64,000 nucleotides of DNA from Podospora pseudocomata (Eukaryota > Ascomycota > Sordariomycetes > Sordariales > Podosporaceae), in the NCBI RefSeq assembly GCF_035222375.1, contig NC_085888.1:1674001-1738000 (forward strand), given 5' to 3'. The notes beneath the pieces are model-generated. The model searched no databases. It was not told where the DNA came from and saw only the letters and a list, made by a program, of their open reading frames with translations. The position numbers and the translations under genes were made by a program. This document shows positions 9,653-21,573 of this stretch, piece after piece. Every line of letters begins with the position of its first letter. The first letter of the stretch is position 1.

Positions 9653-12000
9653 GAGATGTCTCTGCTTTCCCTGCAAGACATCTTGGATGAGGGTGACCAG
9701 AGAACTAATGGAAAGAAGAAAAAGAAGAAGGAGGTCGAGCGGAAGGAAAATCTGCGGGACAAGGAAAGGGAAAGCGAGGGTCTCGATGCCTTGAATGAGC
9801 TGGTCAAACAGGTCGAGGCGGAAGAGAGGGTTTGGAGGACAGGTCAAAGCGGGAGGTGGTGATGACGCATGCCTTTCAATCTTTGAGATATAATGGTTGT
9901 AATATAGGAAGACATCTGAGCTGGATCTTTTTCACATTCTTCATCGGGAGGGGTTTGGGGCGGGGATTTGACACTGCGGCGGTAGTCACGGAGATTGGAT
10001 CATCAGGCTTGTGGATAGGAGGTCGGCTGGGGAATATGAGAGGATGAGAACGAGGGTTTGGCCTAGCCAGCGGTTGTTTATGTTTTTCTCTTTCTCTTTT
10101 TCACAGATGTGTATTGCTTGAGATTTTCACGGATACCCCCTTCCTCTACCGGACCAGCCACGTTTGGGCATTTTGTTGCGCAGACAAATTGAACTAATTT
10201 AATGTCATGGGAACTTGATACAATGTTCAAAAGCCTTCCGAGACATGGTCAAGGCATGTTAAGAATATTATAATTATCCAAATTTTTCCTTGAACACCTA
10301 TCAACCACCTGTTCGAACCCCCATCCGGATAGCAGTCTCTCCAGTTTTGTGAGCAGAATACACACAGTCGTCTATTCTTTCCAACCTAACCCAAACCCCA
10401 ACAAGACATCCTCCCAGAGAAAGCTCAGTACAGCCAAAGGCTTTTCGACTGAATGTCCCTCACCCATAGAAGTTGACTGTTGGTTATTTAAGTCTGGACT
10501 TAATCATGCACTGTCTGCTTACCCGCCTGCCCAAAATATCACATACAGGCAATTAATCATATAAATGCCCCGATGTTGAGCTATCCCAGTATAAAGCGTA
10601 ATCCAGGACAAGCGACCATACCCTGGGTAGACTGTTATAAATTGAGGTAAGAAAACGGAGTCTTTTGCGGGGGGGGAAAAAAGGGGAATTTTCAATCATG
10701 GCGGACTAGACACATGGTTTTTGTGTTACGGGTATTACCTATACAGATAAAGTACCCAAGTTTACTATAACGTTTACCAGGTTCTGGGTGATAAGAGAGA
10801 AACATAGAGCAGGACTGAGAAGGCTGTTTGATTATGGCTACCTATTTTAGTGGAAAGGGTTAAGGAAACGAATCAGTCGCTGAGCTACTTTGTTTTTGTT
10901 TGTGCGAAGGATCTGGCATGAGTGGTGTGAGTTAAGGCGGTGATATAGCGGAAGGAGTATGTCTAGAGTATGAACCAGTAATGTAGTGTTGGTAGACGAA
11001 CCAGAAATCAGTAGACGTTAGATCGATAGCCTTTTCTCAGATACGGTCAATTTACACCACGAGAAATGAACGAATTTCACAGCTACATTTTTATGAATCT
11101 GATTGCCCGCCGGCCGGTCAAACGCTCTGAACAGTGAACAGTGAGCTCGCTGCCTTCGAGGCCTACTTTTGTTCCAGCTCGGAGTGTTAACTGACGGCCG
11201 ATGGAAACTGGCACTGAATTCCAAGTCGGCAAGTCCGAGCAGCTAACGCCATGTCACAGATCCCTCTGGTTTGTACCGATGAATGAGCCCTCATCGAACG
11301 GTGCTAGGTTCCCCTCTTAGAACGGCTCGTACAGCACGGCGCGGTGGTCAATTAGTCCTACTTAATCAGACTTCCAGTACCCCAATCAGGTTACCTGAGA
11401 TACCTATAATAGTGTATTACTACAGCTAGTTAAGTCCATTCTTCGTCGGCAGAACTAAACAAGGGATTGCACTAATCATAAACTTGGTCAATCTTAACGG
11501 CATCAAAAGCGTCACAGAGACGACTGGAAGAGAAGAGTTTGAAGAGATGATGGAAGAGTTGTGTCAGCATGTTTTAATCACTTCCTGTTATTTGCCCATG
11601 TGTAAACATACCTATTGAGATATTGCCAAATACAAGATACCTTGACTGTGGTTGCCTACGGCACCCACAAAAGGCAGGAGCGAAGCTCCTCCTCCACGGG
11701 CCCCAGGTCCACCATGTATCTCGGAAAAAGGAGGAAATGCTCCCGACATAAGAATAGACCAATGAGCATCCAGAGAACTCTCGGTCGCCAAGAACCCCCC
11801 TTTTTCACCCCTGAACAGTTGCTATGGTAACGGCTCTGCTCATCACCTTATGGGCAAAAAATAGAGACTGCTTCTAGGAATGAGGGCTGTTGAAATGATT
11901 GATGGGCTTCCAAGATAGGCGAGAAGGTTTGTAATATTGTTAAGCGCGTTTCTTGTAATACTTTCAGGTCCTGATTCTTACATTTGCGGCCTCAAGTTTT
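9653..12000. other. Intergenic, moderately AT-rich
   Basis: 3' region of the WD40-like gene followed by about 2 kb with only short open frames. Bases 9656-9862 are in frame with the upstream gene and encode a lysine/glutamate-rich stretch. Beyond that the sequence becomes AT-richer (10200-11500), with a GGGGGGGG/AAAAAA junction near 10671. No gene, tRNA or transposon was recognised. Confidence 0.5.
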
Positions 12001-14015
12001 CTACCCCACGACTTGCTCAAGTCTCTCTACCTTGGCGTTGATCACCGGAGAGACAGCCTCGGGTTAGCTGTCGTACCTCCAGTCCAGAGTCCATGTTTTG
12101 GTCTCATCGACCTCATCACCTGCATTGCCGTTCACCGACGGCGGCTCGACATCTCGTCTCGCATTCTCCTCTTGGAGTATCCTGTTCCGCACCACTTGCC
12201 TACCGTCTCCCATCCTCAGCATCCATTGCCGAGCCTGGAAACTGCCGATCAAACAAAATAGAAGCATGCAGGCAACAAAACAAGCAAAGTCAAGCTTTCT
12301 GGTCAAGCTTGAGTGATATCAAGCCGTCCATATCCCGTGTCCGCTGAGCACGTTACAGAAGCATCGTCGATCGGTTAGACAACGGCACGCGAGTGACTGC
12401 CGACTCGAGACATTGGCATATACCTCACCAGTGACCTCTCCCAAACGGGGCTACCTACCCGTTTCCTATTGTCCTCGCAAGAACAACCCTGGAGAAGCAA
12501 ACAACTCTGTAAATAGCTCCAAGTTCCCTCTCATGTCCCCAGAGCCTCGAAACAGTGTATCTTGCTCACCCAAACTGCCGAACGTCGATCTCCAAGTGCG
12601 AGGTAGACTTGAAATTCTCCATCTCGTATACCTCCAAAAAATGATCACCCTCGGAGAATACCACCGTCACACAGAACCAAAAAAAAAAAAAAATTCATAG
12701 CGAAGCTTTTCCCTTCCCATACCACCCTTCCCGTGCAACAACGATCGGCGAATGTCGGATGGGATACGGGCCGCCAGCAGTAAGCGGCATCACACCAGAC
12801 ATTTATACACACGCCCCCACCACCAACCAACCGGGCCGGTGCGATCCCGCTTTTGCTGGTGATAAAATAGAAAAAGGACGATCGTTTCTCAAAGAGGTCA
12901 AGTACCTGCCCTTCCCTTGTGAGACCAGCAAGTTTCTAGTATACAGCGTCCCGGAGAAAACAGGTCCGATAGGTAGTCGGTCCGGCCCGGCACTTGTTCG
13001 ATCTGAGAGAAGAGGAGCCTTCCTCGGCAACAAAACAGGGAGAAAATAGTGTAATTCTGGTCACGCCTGACGAAAACGACAGAACAGGGGACCGAGATCT
13101 CGGCGCGTGAGATCTTTGGTGCTGGTGGCCACTGGCCAGGGGGTTCTTGTTGGAACGAATCACTCAGATCCTGTCTCCGCTGACTGGGGGGGACTCCCGA
13201 AGTGATGATGATACACTCCCGTGTTCAGCAAGCCATCCATCTCTTGGCACCTATGGGCGATAAATCTGATCTGTGTGGACACCACCGCCCACGGCCACGG
13301 GGGAAGGTAAACAGAGATGCCACTTCTGTTACAAGTGGCTTGTGGTGGATTAGATCTAGCGGGCTCACCCGTCTGGGCACTTCTACCGAGAAATGTTTGA
13401 TATCCGGATTTTTTTTTTAATCTCTGTATATTTATTGCTCACCATCCACGCCATCCTCGAGCAATTCAACTGACAAGAGTTCGCAGGGTCGGCTACAGCC
13501 CCCTACCTATTTCAGTCCGTTGGACAACTGTTGCGGAAAGTAGCCGAAATGTTGGTTGTATCTCTTGTTTCCCAGCCCGATCCGACATAGCCGGGTGAGA
13601 AGGCGGAACTGATTATGCTAAATCGCCAAGCACATCATCAGCATGATATAGGCAAGCAAGCAGCAAGGGGTTGATATTGGAGGCCTCGAAACAAAGGGAA
13701 GCAGAAGAAGAAAAATTGTGATATCAACTTTTGAAAGTGTAGCATTCGGCCAGCATCGGGTGAGGTTTTTCCCCCCGTTGATGAATGTTTTGGCGTACAA
13801 CGGGCGGGCTGCCAAGAAAAGTCCCCCGAGTCGGCGGATGTCGGGGGATCGGCAGGTGTTGTGTGTGAGTGAAGTTCTTCGAAATGGCCGGCGCCCCCGG
13901 GGGGCCGAAGCTGATTGCCGGCGGAAAAGGAAAAGAGCGATGGGTAAAACCGGGACAGGTTCTAGAACGTGCAGATTGGTGATGCAGGGGTTGTTCCTAC
14001 CCGCTGGGCCAGGGT

Positions 14016-14041
14016 CACACACACACACACACACACACACC
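14016..14041. repeat. (CA)n microsatellite
   Basis: About 13 perfect CA dinucleotides in the intergenic region upstream of PEPCK. It is a simple-sequence repeat, likely length-variable between strains. Confidence 0.95.
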
Positions 14042-15404
14042 CTTGGTTCCCGCGATGATGGCCTTCTTGGCTTCTTGAAATTCTGGTTCAGCCGTTTCGC
14101 AACATTTTGGCGATGGGCTTGGCCTGCGCCGCCCGTGGCAGCTTGGCGAGCTTCTGGGGTCCCCCCATCGGCCAGTCACGATAAGTGTCAATTGCTGTCA
14201 TGGCTGACGTATTATTGCCATTTTGCTGCAGCATCGAAGCTGTTGGGTTTGCCGTGGCTTAGGTAATTCGCCCGAAGACTGCAAAACTTGAAAAATTCTA
14301 TTCGGTACACCGAAATGTTTCCCAGGGGTCTTTACCGCTCCTTTCCGTCCTCGTGACTTGTTGAAGTTCTCTTCAGTTGGAAAAAAATGCTGTTAGTTCT
14401 CTTTCGCTTTTCAGCAGAGGGGTGTGGCCAATAGCACAATACGGATTTGCCGGAATCACATGGGCGAGGCTTCGGAGCCAGGCCCCAGGTCACGTTGGCG
14501 GAAAGTTACGTAAGACACAAGCTCTCTTACCCCAGAAAATTCAAGACCAAGCAAGACACCAAGTCAAGCCCGGGCTTTCAACGGCCAACCCCTGGACAAC
14601 GGAATTGAGAAAAGTTTCTGTTTTCGTAGTAGCACCAAGGCACCAACCATACCATCACGATCACAACCTGTTGGAAGATGTGCGAAAACGGCAAGAAAAT
14701 AGAAAAGTCAAAGATGCGGTCGGGAAGAGTCGGAACTGCGGTTTGTGACCTTTGATTTGCGGAAGGGCCCCGCCGATACTAATGCCCGCCCGGCACGATG
14801 ACGGAATGTGGTCGGCAAAGCAGAATGGCATTTTGTGTCATAGCGGGGCATCCGTTGTGGGCTCGTGGCTCTCGGCAGCATCAGATGCTGTAGGTTCACT
14901 GCAAGTGCAGCAGCAGTTCATCCAAAACAGATACTTGCTTGTCGAAAGAATGTGACTGAATTGATCAACAGAGATGCGCCGGGCCAACGGAGACCAACAG
15001 GACGGTCGACCGCTGCATACCGCCCCTCGCCCTTTGGGACCACCCTCAATCCTCAACGGCGCGCGTCATGAGAGGAGGGCCCTGTAAAGTCTCTGTTGAC
15101 CTCGTGGTGTTCCCCGGCACCATGCATGTCACTCGGCGGGCTCGTTGTGGGAGAGAGAGGAGGAACCGCGGGGTAAGGGTTGACGGCGTTGACTGTTCGA
15201 GAACAGGTTCAGCCCGGGAGAAACAGGTTGCCAAGGGCTCGGCACGCTCATGCCCCAGACTTTTCGTCGTCCCACAGCCGTCTGCTGCTGCCGTCCAATG
15301 GCTGCGCGCCCAGGTAGAGCCCCTTTCAGCCCTGCCCGCTCACATCCACGACACCGTTTTTAGCAAAACAAAACAGCCATATCCATGACGCCGCGCCGTG
15401 TTGG

Positions 15405-15492
15405 CTGGGGCCGTCATCTGCGGAGGAGCGTCATGTGCCAGGCTGAACGGGGTCTCAGCCTCTGAAGTGAGGCAAGCCCCACCCCTCCGGGG
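15405..15492. promoter_or_regulatory. Cluster of putative CreA-type carbon-repressor sites
   Basis: Four matches to the fungal CreA/CRE-1 consensus SYGGRG lie within 88 bases: CTGGGG at 15405, GCGGAG at 15420, CCCCAC (reverse orientation) at 15477 and CCGGGG at 15487. They are about 0.8-0.9 kb ahead of the PEPCK start. PEPCK is a glucose-repressed gluconeogenic gene in fungi, so clustered sites make sense. The consensus is short and common in GC-rich DNA, so this is only suggestive. Confidence 0.3.
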
Positions 15493-16056
15493 AAGAGTTG
15501 TTGACAGTACGGAGTGACAAGCAGGTAACCAGCAAGACCTTGAAACGAATCCCTTCCTACTTTACCCGAGGATATCTTGCCTTACGGTGCGATTAGTAGA
15601 GAATACTCGGTACAAGTCCGAGTCTCGGAGAGGAAGGTAAAACGGAAAGCAGATAGGAGGTGGCCCAAGTGGTCCAGGCAAGACGGCTGCACAGCAGACA
15701 AGCAGGAGAGGTAGGTAGGTTCAGATTTGTGTGAAACAGGGCCGCCTGCTTCCGGATTGGGATGTATCTTTGTCGCACCAAACAAATCACAAATCCACCC
15801 GGCGGAACGGCCCCAGAGAGAGGAATCGATGCATCGCCGCCTCTCCGTCCCGAAAGGCGACACGCAGCGACAGGGGCTTCCTTCAGACTCTCCGGAAACA
15901 ATTCGTGGCCCAGCGGCCCAATCATTGTGAGCCCGAAGCAGCACCCACTCGCACCCGGTTCAGTCCCGGGCTTGGAGCCGTAAATCGCCAAGTTCTACAA
16001 GTTGGAATGCTGTCGTCACGCCTCATTGGATCTGCCCTGTTTACGGGCCCCACGTC

Positions 16057-16066
16057 TTTATATATT
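16057..16066 (+). promoter_or_regulatory. TATA-like element of the PEPCK gene
   Basis: TTTATATATT lies about 225 bases upstream of the PEPCK ATG, in an otherwise GC/C-rich leader. The distance is consistent with a core promoter followed by a long 5' untranslated leader. Confidence 0.4.
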
Positions 16067-16288
16067 CTCACTCCTCTGCCTCGGGTCTGTCTTATCAGCA
16101 CTTCCCGGTCAACACCTGCCGCATACCCCATACGCTCCGTACGCTCCATACACTCCGGTTGTCAACCCTGCAGAAAGTGGATTGCCCACAAGCCCCCATC
16201 GTCAAGCTCGTCCCAACTCCCGTGTTCCCTGTCGACGCTCAGCCCAAACCTAAGCCAACACGACGGCCGCGAAAAGCACTTAAGAACC

Positions 16289-18758
16289 ATGAACGACCCC
16301 GTTGCCAGAACCGCATCTCCCTACACTGATCCATCCGTCAAAGGCCCTCGCAGCCATCTTCTCTCTTCCCAACGTCCCTCGACCAAACCATCCGACAGTC
16401 AGTATTCTCCTCTGCTCCCCCTTTCAGGCTCTCTGTGGCTAACCCTGGCGTTCTTTTCACCCACACAGTGCTCGTCAACACAGTAAACAAGACCGGCCTC
16501 CATCCCGGCGGTGTCGTTCCTCACCACGAGCACACCGAGCTCGAGGAGGAGCTCCACGAGAAGGCTCACATCGACTACAACCGTGTTGCCATCATCGCCA
16601 ACCCATCAGTGGCCGCCCTCTACGAGGATGCTTTGGTCTACGAGACCGGCACTGCCATCACCTCCAGCGGTGCTCTTACCGCCTACTCCGGCAAGAAGAC
16701 TGGCCGCTCTCCATCAGACAAGCGTGTCGTCAAGGAGCCATCTTCCGAGAACGAAATCTGGTATGTTTTACTCTTCGACTGTCTTGTTGAGACAACATCT
16801 GAACACAGTCCGCTAACGCATCCGATAGGTGGGGCCCTGTCAACAAGCCCATGACTCCTGAGGTGAGACTTTTGCTCCTTTCCTTTATTATTTTTTCTTT
16901 CTCTTTTTATGTTCTTCAGTCGATGGCACCCGGACCCCAAAGGGGCGGCGCCAAACATGCGGCCATGCGACATGCGACATGCGACATGCAACATTTGACA
17001 TTCGACATGTGGCCGACATCACGAGCACGCCCCAGCGTGATGTCTGCTGGGCGCCTCGGCGTCCTATGAGACCAAAAGTCTGATGTCAATTCACCATGGA
17101 CGTCATTGTCCTTGGCGATGAGCGCATCAACAATGGCTTTTTTTTTCTTTCTCTCTTTTTCGGGCGCCCGGAAGACGACGATGCTCAGTTTCTCGGCAAT
17201 TTTGGCGGGGGCCAGCGTCATTGTCGAGTCGTGCAGCCTTTGCAGCCTTGACAGCCCCATGTCGTTTTCGTCATACCCTGGCAATCCCCAAATGCACCCC
17301 GCTCCCGAGGGCCGATCCAGACCCCACCTTTTCTTTCCTTTTCCTCATTCTCCACCAGCTCCAGATGGCCATCACGTGAACACCCCAATGCTAACCACCC
17401 TTTGCCCCAAATAGGTCTGGAAGATTAACCGTGAGCGTGCCATCGACTACCTCAACACCAGAAATCGCATCTACGTCGTTGACGGCTATGCCGGCTGGGA
17501 CGAGAAGTACCGCATCAAGGTCCGCGTTGTCTGCGCCCGCGCCTACCATGCCCTCTTCATGCGCAACATGCTCATCCGCCCCTCGCGCGAGGAGCTCGAG
17601 CACTTCCACCCCGACTACACCATCTACAATGCCGGTTCCTTCCCCGCCAACCGCTACACTGAGGGTATGACCTCGGGCACCTCGGTCGCCATCAACTTTG
17701 CCGAGAAGGAGATGGTCATCCTCGGTACCGAGTACGCGGGCGAGATGAAGAAGGGTGTCTTCACCGTCATGTTCTACGAGGGCCCCGTCAAGCACAACAT
17801 CCTGACCCTCCACTCCTCGGCCAACGAGGGCAAGGACGGCGACGTCACCCTCTTCTTCGGTCTCTCCGGCACCGGCAAGACCACCCTCTCTGCCGACCCC
17901 AACCGCGCCCTCATCGGTGACGATGAGCACGTCTGGTCCGACACCGGTGTCTTCAACATCGAGGGCGGCTGCTACGCCAAGACGGTCGGTCTGTCGGCCG
18001 AGAAGGAGCCGGATATCTACAACGCCATCAAGTACGGCTCCGTCCTCGAGAACGTCATCTTTGACCCCGAGACCAGGATCGTCGACTACGACGACGTCAC
18101 CCTGACCGAGAACACGCGCTGCGCCTACCCGATCGAGTACATCAACAACGCCAAGATCCCCTGCCTGTCCAACAACCACCCCAAGAACATCATCCTCCTG
18201 ACCTGCGACGCCCGCGGCGTCCTCCCTCCCATCTCCAAGCTCAACTCGGCCCAGACAATGTTCCACTTCATTTCCGGTTACACCTCCAAGATGGCTGGCA
18301 CCGAAGACGGCATCCTCGAGCCCCAGGCGACTTTCTCGTCTTGCTTCGCCCAGCCCTTCCTCGCTCTGCATCCCATGCGCTACGCAAAGATGCTCGCGCA
18401 AAAGATCGAGGCCCACGGCGCCAACGCCTGGCTGCTCAACACCGGCTGGGTGGGCGCCGGTTTCTCCCAGGGCGGCAAGCGCTGCCCGCTCAAGTACACG
18501 CGCGCCATCCTCGACGCGATCCACTCTGGCGAGCTGGCCAAGGTGGAGTATGAGAACTATGGTGTTTTCAACCTGCAGGTTCCCAAGACTTGCCCCGGCG
18601 TGCCGGACGAGCTGTTGAATCCTCAGAATGCCTGGACTGCGGGGGCCGACAGCTTCAAGGCTGAGGTTACCAAGCTTGGTGGGCTTTTCTTGGAGAATTT
18701 CAAAAAGTATGAGAGCGAGGCTACGGATGATGTGAGGGCTGCTGCGCCGGTTGTTTAA
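16289..18758 (+). CDS. acuF: Phosphoenolpyruvate carboxykinase (ATP)
   Basis: Catalyses oxaloacetate + ATP to phosphoenolpyruvate + CO2 + ADP, the committed step of gluconeogenesis from acetate, fatty acids and amino acids (acuF in Aspergillus, acu-6 in Neurospora); cytosolic. Exons 16289-16397, 16469-16760, 16829-16862 and 17415-18758 give 592 residues, normal for the family. The ATP-type enzyme is shown by [20 protein letters not shown] (kinase P-loop, about residue 295), the following GDDEHVWSD metal-binding segment, and conserved blocks such as [26 protein letters not shown] and [15 protein letters not shown]. Exon 1 encodes a 36-residue N-terminal extension of low complexity. Splicing of exon 1 to exon 2 creates an ATG exactly at the junction ([15 protein letters not shown]), near where many homologues begin. 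The third intron is 552 nt, far longer than the others. Confidence 0.97.
16956..17018. repeat. 7-nt tandem repeats (GCGACAT) inside PEPCK intron 3
   Basis: Within the 552-nt intron, about four to five copies of a GCGACAT-type heptamer, degrading into ACATTTGACATTCGACAT. It probably contributes to the unusual length of the intron. Confidence 0.75.
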
Positions 18759-19241
18759 GTTTGGGGCGGGAAAGCATTACCAGCATGAGATGGCGTTTTT
18801 TTTGAGACTGCTTGGATATAAGCATGGGTTTCCCCCTTTCTTTCATATGGCTTTTTTTTTTTTTTTTTTTTTCCTCCTTTTCTCTTTCGACGCCAGCCTG
18901 ATTTTTTTTTGTCGCGCAGTACGCGGCGAGATGATGGGAATTACATGTTTGATATGAGAACACTTTTTTCTCTTTTTGGTTTGGAAAAAAAGGGGATTAG
19001 ATGAGAGAAGGGGTCAGTCATTACTGGACCAGGGGCGCTCTTGTGAGGCCTTTTTTTTCTTTATATATATATATATATAGTGTGTTGAAGTAATCAAGTC
19101 AGTTCGGAACACTTTTTGACCTTTTTGTGTGATGTGATTGTAGGCTTTTATTCCTGGTGATTCCGTTTCACATCATATACCCACAACAGACAACTTTATC
19201 CAAAAAACCAAACAAAATTTCACCCCTATCCATCTATCTAT
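18759..19241. other. Convergent 3' region between PEPCK and the P450 gene
   Basis: The 3' ends of two converging genes. It contains a run of about 21 T at 18852-18872, a second T8-T9 run near 18902, and a short TA repeat at about 19064-19079. These AT-rich tracts are typical for fungal polyadenylation regions. No gene is seen. Confidence 0.6.
18852..18872. repeat. Poly(T) tract
   Basis: About 21 consecutive T bases just downstream of the PEPCK stop. Confidence 0.9.
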
Positions 19242-20855
19242 CTATCTCCCCGTCGTCTCCCCCCTCCTCCTAACAAAAACAGGCAACCCCCCCTCCATAG
19301 GCAGCGTCAAACTATCCCCACTCCTCCTCTCTTGTCCTCCTTCCCAAGCCCCCTCAAACTCCCACCCCCAAGCCACAACAGGAATAACCTGCACCGCAAT
19401 CCCCTCGGCCATTTTTCTTCCCAAACAACTCCTCGCCCCCCCGTAAAAAACCGGAAACTCGGCCGCGCCCTTGTGTTTGATTGTCCCATTTTCATCCAGC
19501 CACCTCTCCGGTCTAAATTGATCCGCGTCCTCCCCCCAGGTGAGCCTGCTCCTCTGCATGGCCCAGAGACACCACACCAGCACGCTGTCCTTTGGGAGAA
19601 ACGTCCCGTCTGGGAGTGTGGTAGCTGCCTGGGCTTGGCGAATCTCAAACGGGATGGGGGGGTAAAGGCGGAGGGATTCATAAAAGACTGCGAGAGAGTA
19701 AGGTGCTGAAAGGGGGGTCAGGACTGCGGGGGAAAAGGGAAGGGAGGAGGAGGTGTCAAGCGGGGCTTGTTCTCTAGCAAGAACACCCCTGACCTCGTCT
19801 CGGATTTTGACCAAAACCTCTGGGTGAGAGAGCAGCAAGTAAAACGTCCAGGTTAGTGCCTGGCCTGTGGTGTCACGGCCTGCGGAGAGGTACGTCAAGG
19901 CCGCGTCGGCGACGGTGGAGGGGGAGTCGGGGATTGCGGACAAGAGGGAGTGGATTAGTGATCCTGAGATGGAGTCTAGTTTCTCGTCATCAGGCGAGGT
20001 GGAAGGCGGCGGGGAAGAGGAAATGGATTTGGCGTCTCGCATGGCGCGGGACACAATTTCGAGGCCGAATTTTTTGACGGTGGAGATGGATTGGCGGAAC
20101 TTGTGGCCAAAAAAAAATTCCGTTAGGGGGTAGAGGGGGTTTTGGAAGCGCTGGGCTGTGCAGCCCGAGGCGTGGTCGAAGGAGGAGGAGAAGGGGGAGG
20201 AGAAGTGCATTTCCATCTGGACGGGAGGTCAGTCACCAAGAACATGGAAAGGGGAGGAATGAGGAGGTACATTGTAAGCCATCTTCCCCATAAGCTTGGT
20301 GGTAATCTCATGAAAAACATCCTGCAGATCCACCACCTGGTCTGGCTTGGCCGCCTCGAGCTCCTTGACGCTCTCAGACAAATACTGCGGGAGAGCCACA
20401 CCGGTCAAGACCCGCAGGTTGGCCGTGTTGAGAAAGCTCAGGCCGGCTTTGCGCTGGAGTTTCCAAAAGTCACCGTCCGCATTGATGATGCCATTCCCGA
20501 AAAGGTCCCAGGAGCGGGTTTTGACAAAGTTGCCTTTGGTGAAGAGACCTTCGTGCTTGAAGACGTAGTCGAGGTTTTTGGGATCGTGGATGAGCACGCC
20601 TGGGGGGAGGGTTGGGACTGTGAGGGCGAGGGTCTCGTAGCCGAATTGGCGCTGGCATTTGTCGAACCAGCTGAGGAGGTTCCAGCGGGGCTGGAGGAAT
20701 TGTATGCCGTTGCCCACGAGGGGGAGGGTGTCGGGTGGGTTCCGTAGAGGCTCCCCGTTGCGTCGTATGGCCTTCTTTCCTAGGAGTGCGCGGACTAGCA
20801 GCGCGAAGACTACCCCCGCGAGGAGGTAATGCGCCGAGCCTAGAAAGAGGCCCAT
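19242..20855 (-). CDS. Cytochrome P450 monooxygenase
   Basis: A membrane-anchored haem monooxygenase of 519 residues, normal length. Exons (minus strand) are 20271-20855 and 19242-20216, separated by a 54-nt intron (GTACCT to CCAG, phase 0). It has an N-terminal membrane anchor (HYLLAGVVFALLVRALLG) with a following proline-rich hinge; an I-helix AGRDTTGQALTWTF carrying the oxygen-activating Thr pair; the K-helix ESLRLYPP (ExxR); FRPERWL; and the haem loop FPVFYGGARSCLGR with the axial cysteine near residue 458. The overall pattern, including GNGIINADGDFWKLQRKAG in the first third, resembles the CYP52/CYP86-type fatty-acid and alkane hydroxylase group, so a terminal or subterminal hydroxylase of a lipid is the best guess; the substrate is not determined by the sequence. 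It is divergent to the methyltransferase gene at 21574; co-function is possible but unproven. Confidence 0.95.
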
Positions 20856-21573
20856 TGTGAGGATATGGCTACCTGGGACGCATAGGGGTGCGAGTGTGTA
20901 TGTTGAGGGAACCTAAGGAGGAGTTCTTAGGTGATGACGGTGTCTCGGTAAACCAACAGTGCTGACGTTGCTCTCACCAAACCCGCCCTTGGACTTGTAA
21001 GACAGAGGTTATGCAAGGTGTTTAGGCAAGCCAATTGCGGCGGCGGTAATGAATCTCGATAGCAAACGTGGCTTGCACAGCAAATCCGATCCGAACTGTC
21101 CAATTGATCCCGGGTATCGTCTGAAGTTGAAGGTCGACTTTGGATGGTTGTCCATGTGAAGGGTGTGGGATCTTGACGGGCGGTTGACATCAGGCTTGGC
21201 AAGGTCGCATGAACTGCCATCGCTTGCAGGAAGATTTGCACGGATTGGGGGCAGACAGGGGGTGGCCCAGGGCTAAAAGCGGGATGCGTTCACTGCAGAA
21301 AGCTCGGAGGTGTTGCTCCTTTTCCACCACTCTCACCCATAACGTCATACAAGGGAGCTAGGGCCATGATTGACTCTTCCACCACAGCTTGAGCTACCTA
21401 TTCTTGTCCAACCACGAAAAAAAACGTCGATTGGTCCTCGGAAGGAATTCCCCCATTCCCGTTGTGATACCTACCATTCCCGATCTGGTCCCAAACATTT
21501 GAATCCCTTCAACGTCCAACCATCTCCAACTAACCTACACCAACCAACCAGTCAGCCCACCAACCAGCCCACC
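20856..21573. promoter_or_regulatory. Divergent promoter region (P450 / methyltransferase)
   Basis: 718 bases between two genes transcribed away from each other. The side nearest the methyltransferase is C/A-rich with several CCAACCA units close to the start. No distinct operator was recognised. Confidence 0.45.

Larger units (their letters stand above)
12001..16288. other. Long upstream region of the PEPCK gene
   Basis: About 4.3 kb with no convincing gene. Open frames such as 13718-14266 (+) read as random composition and cross the CA repeat at 14016. The last kilobase before 16289 should contain the PEPCK promoter: putative carbon-repressor sites at 15405-15492 and a TATA-like sequence at 16057. 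A separate non-coding transcript or a small lineage-specific gene cannot be excluded. Confidence 0.5.

Noticed and set aside
10300-10345. A TTCGAAC string resembling a tRNA T loop
   Set aside because: The flanking bases do not form a T stem, and no acceptor or anticodon arm is present.
13718-14266. A 182-codon plus-strand open frame
   Set aside because: It runs through a CA microsatellite, has no domain and looks like random GC-rich sequence.
17391-18524. A 377-codon open frame on the minus strand across PEPCK exon 4
   Set aside because: It is antisense to a highly conserved enzyme. GC-rich third positions of the real gene leave the opposite strand free of stops, and the product is a repetitive Gly/Val/Asp/Leu mix.
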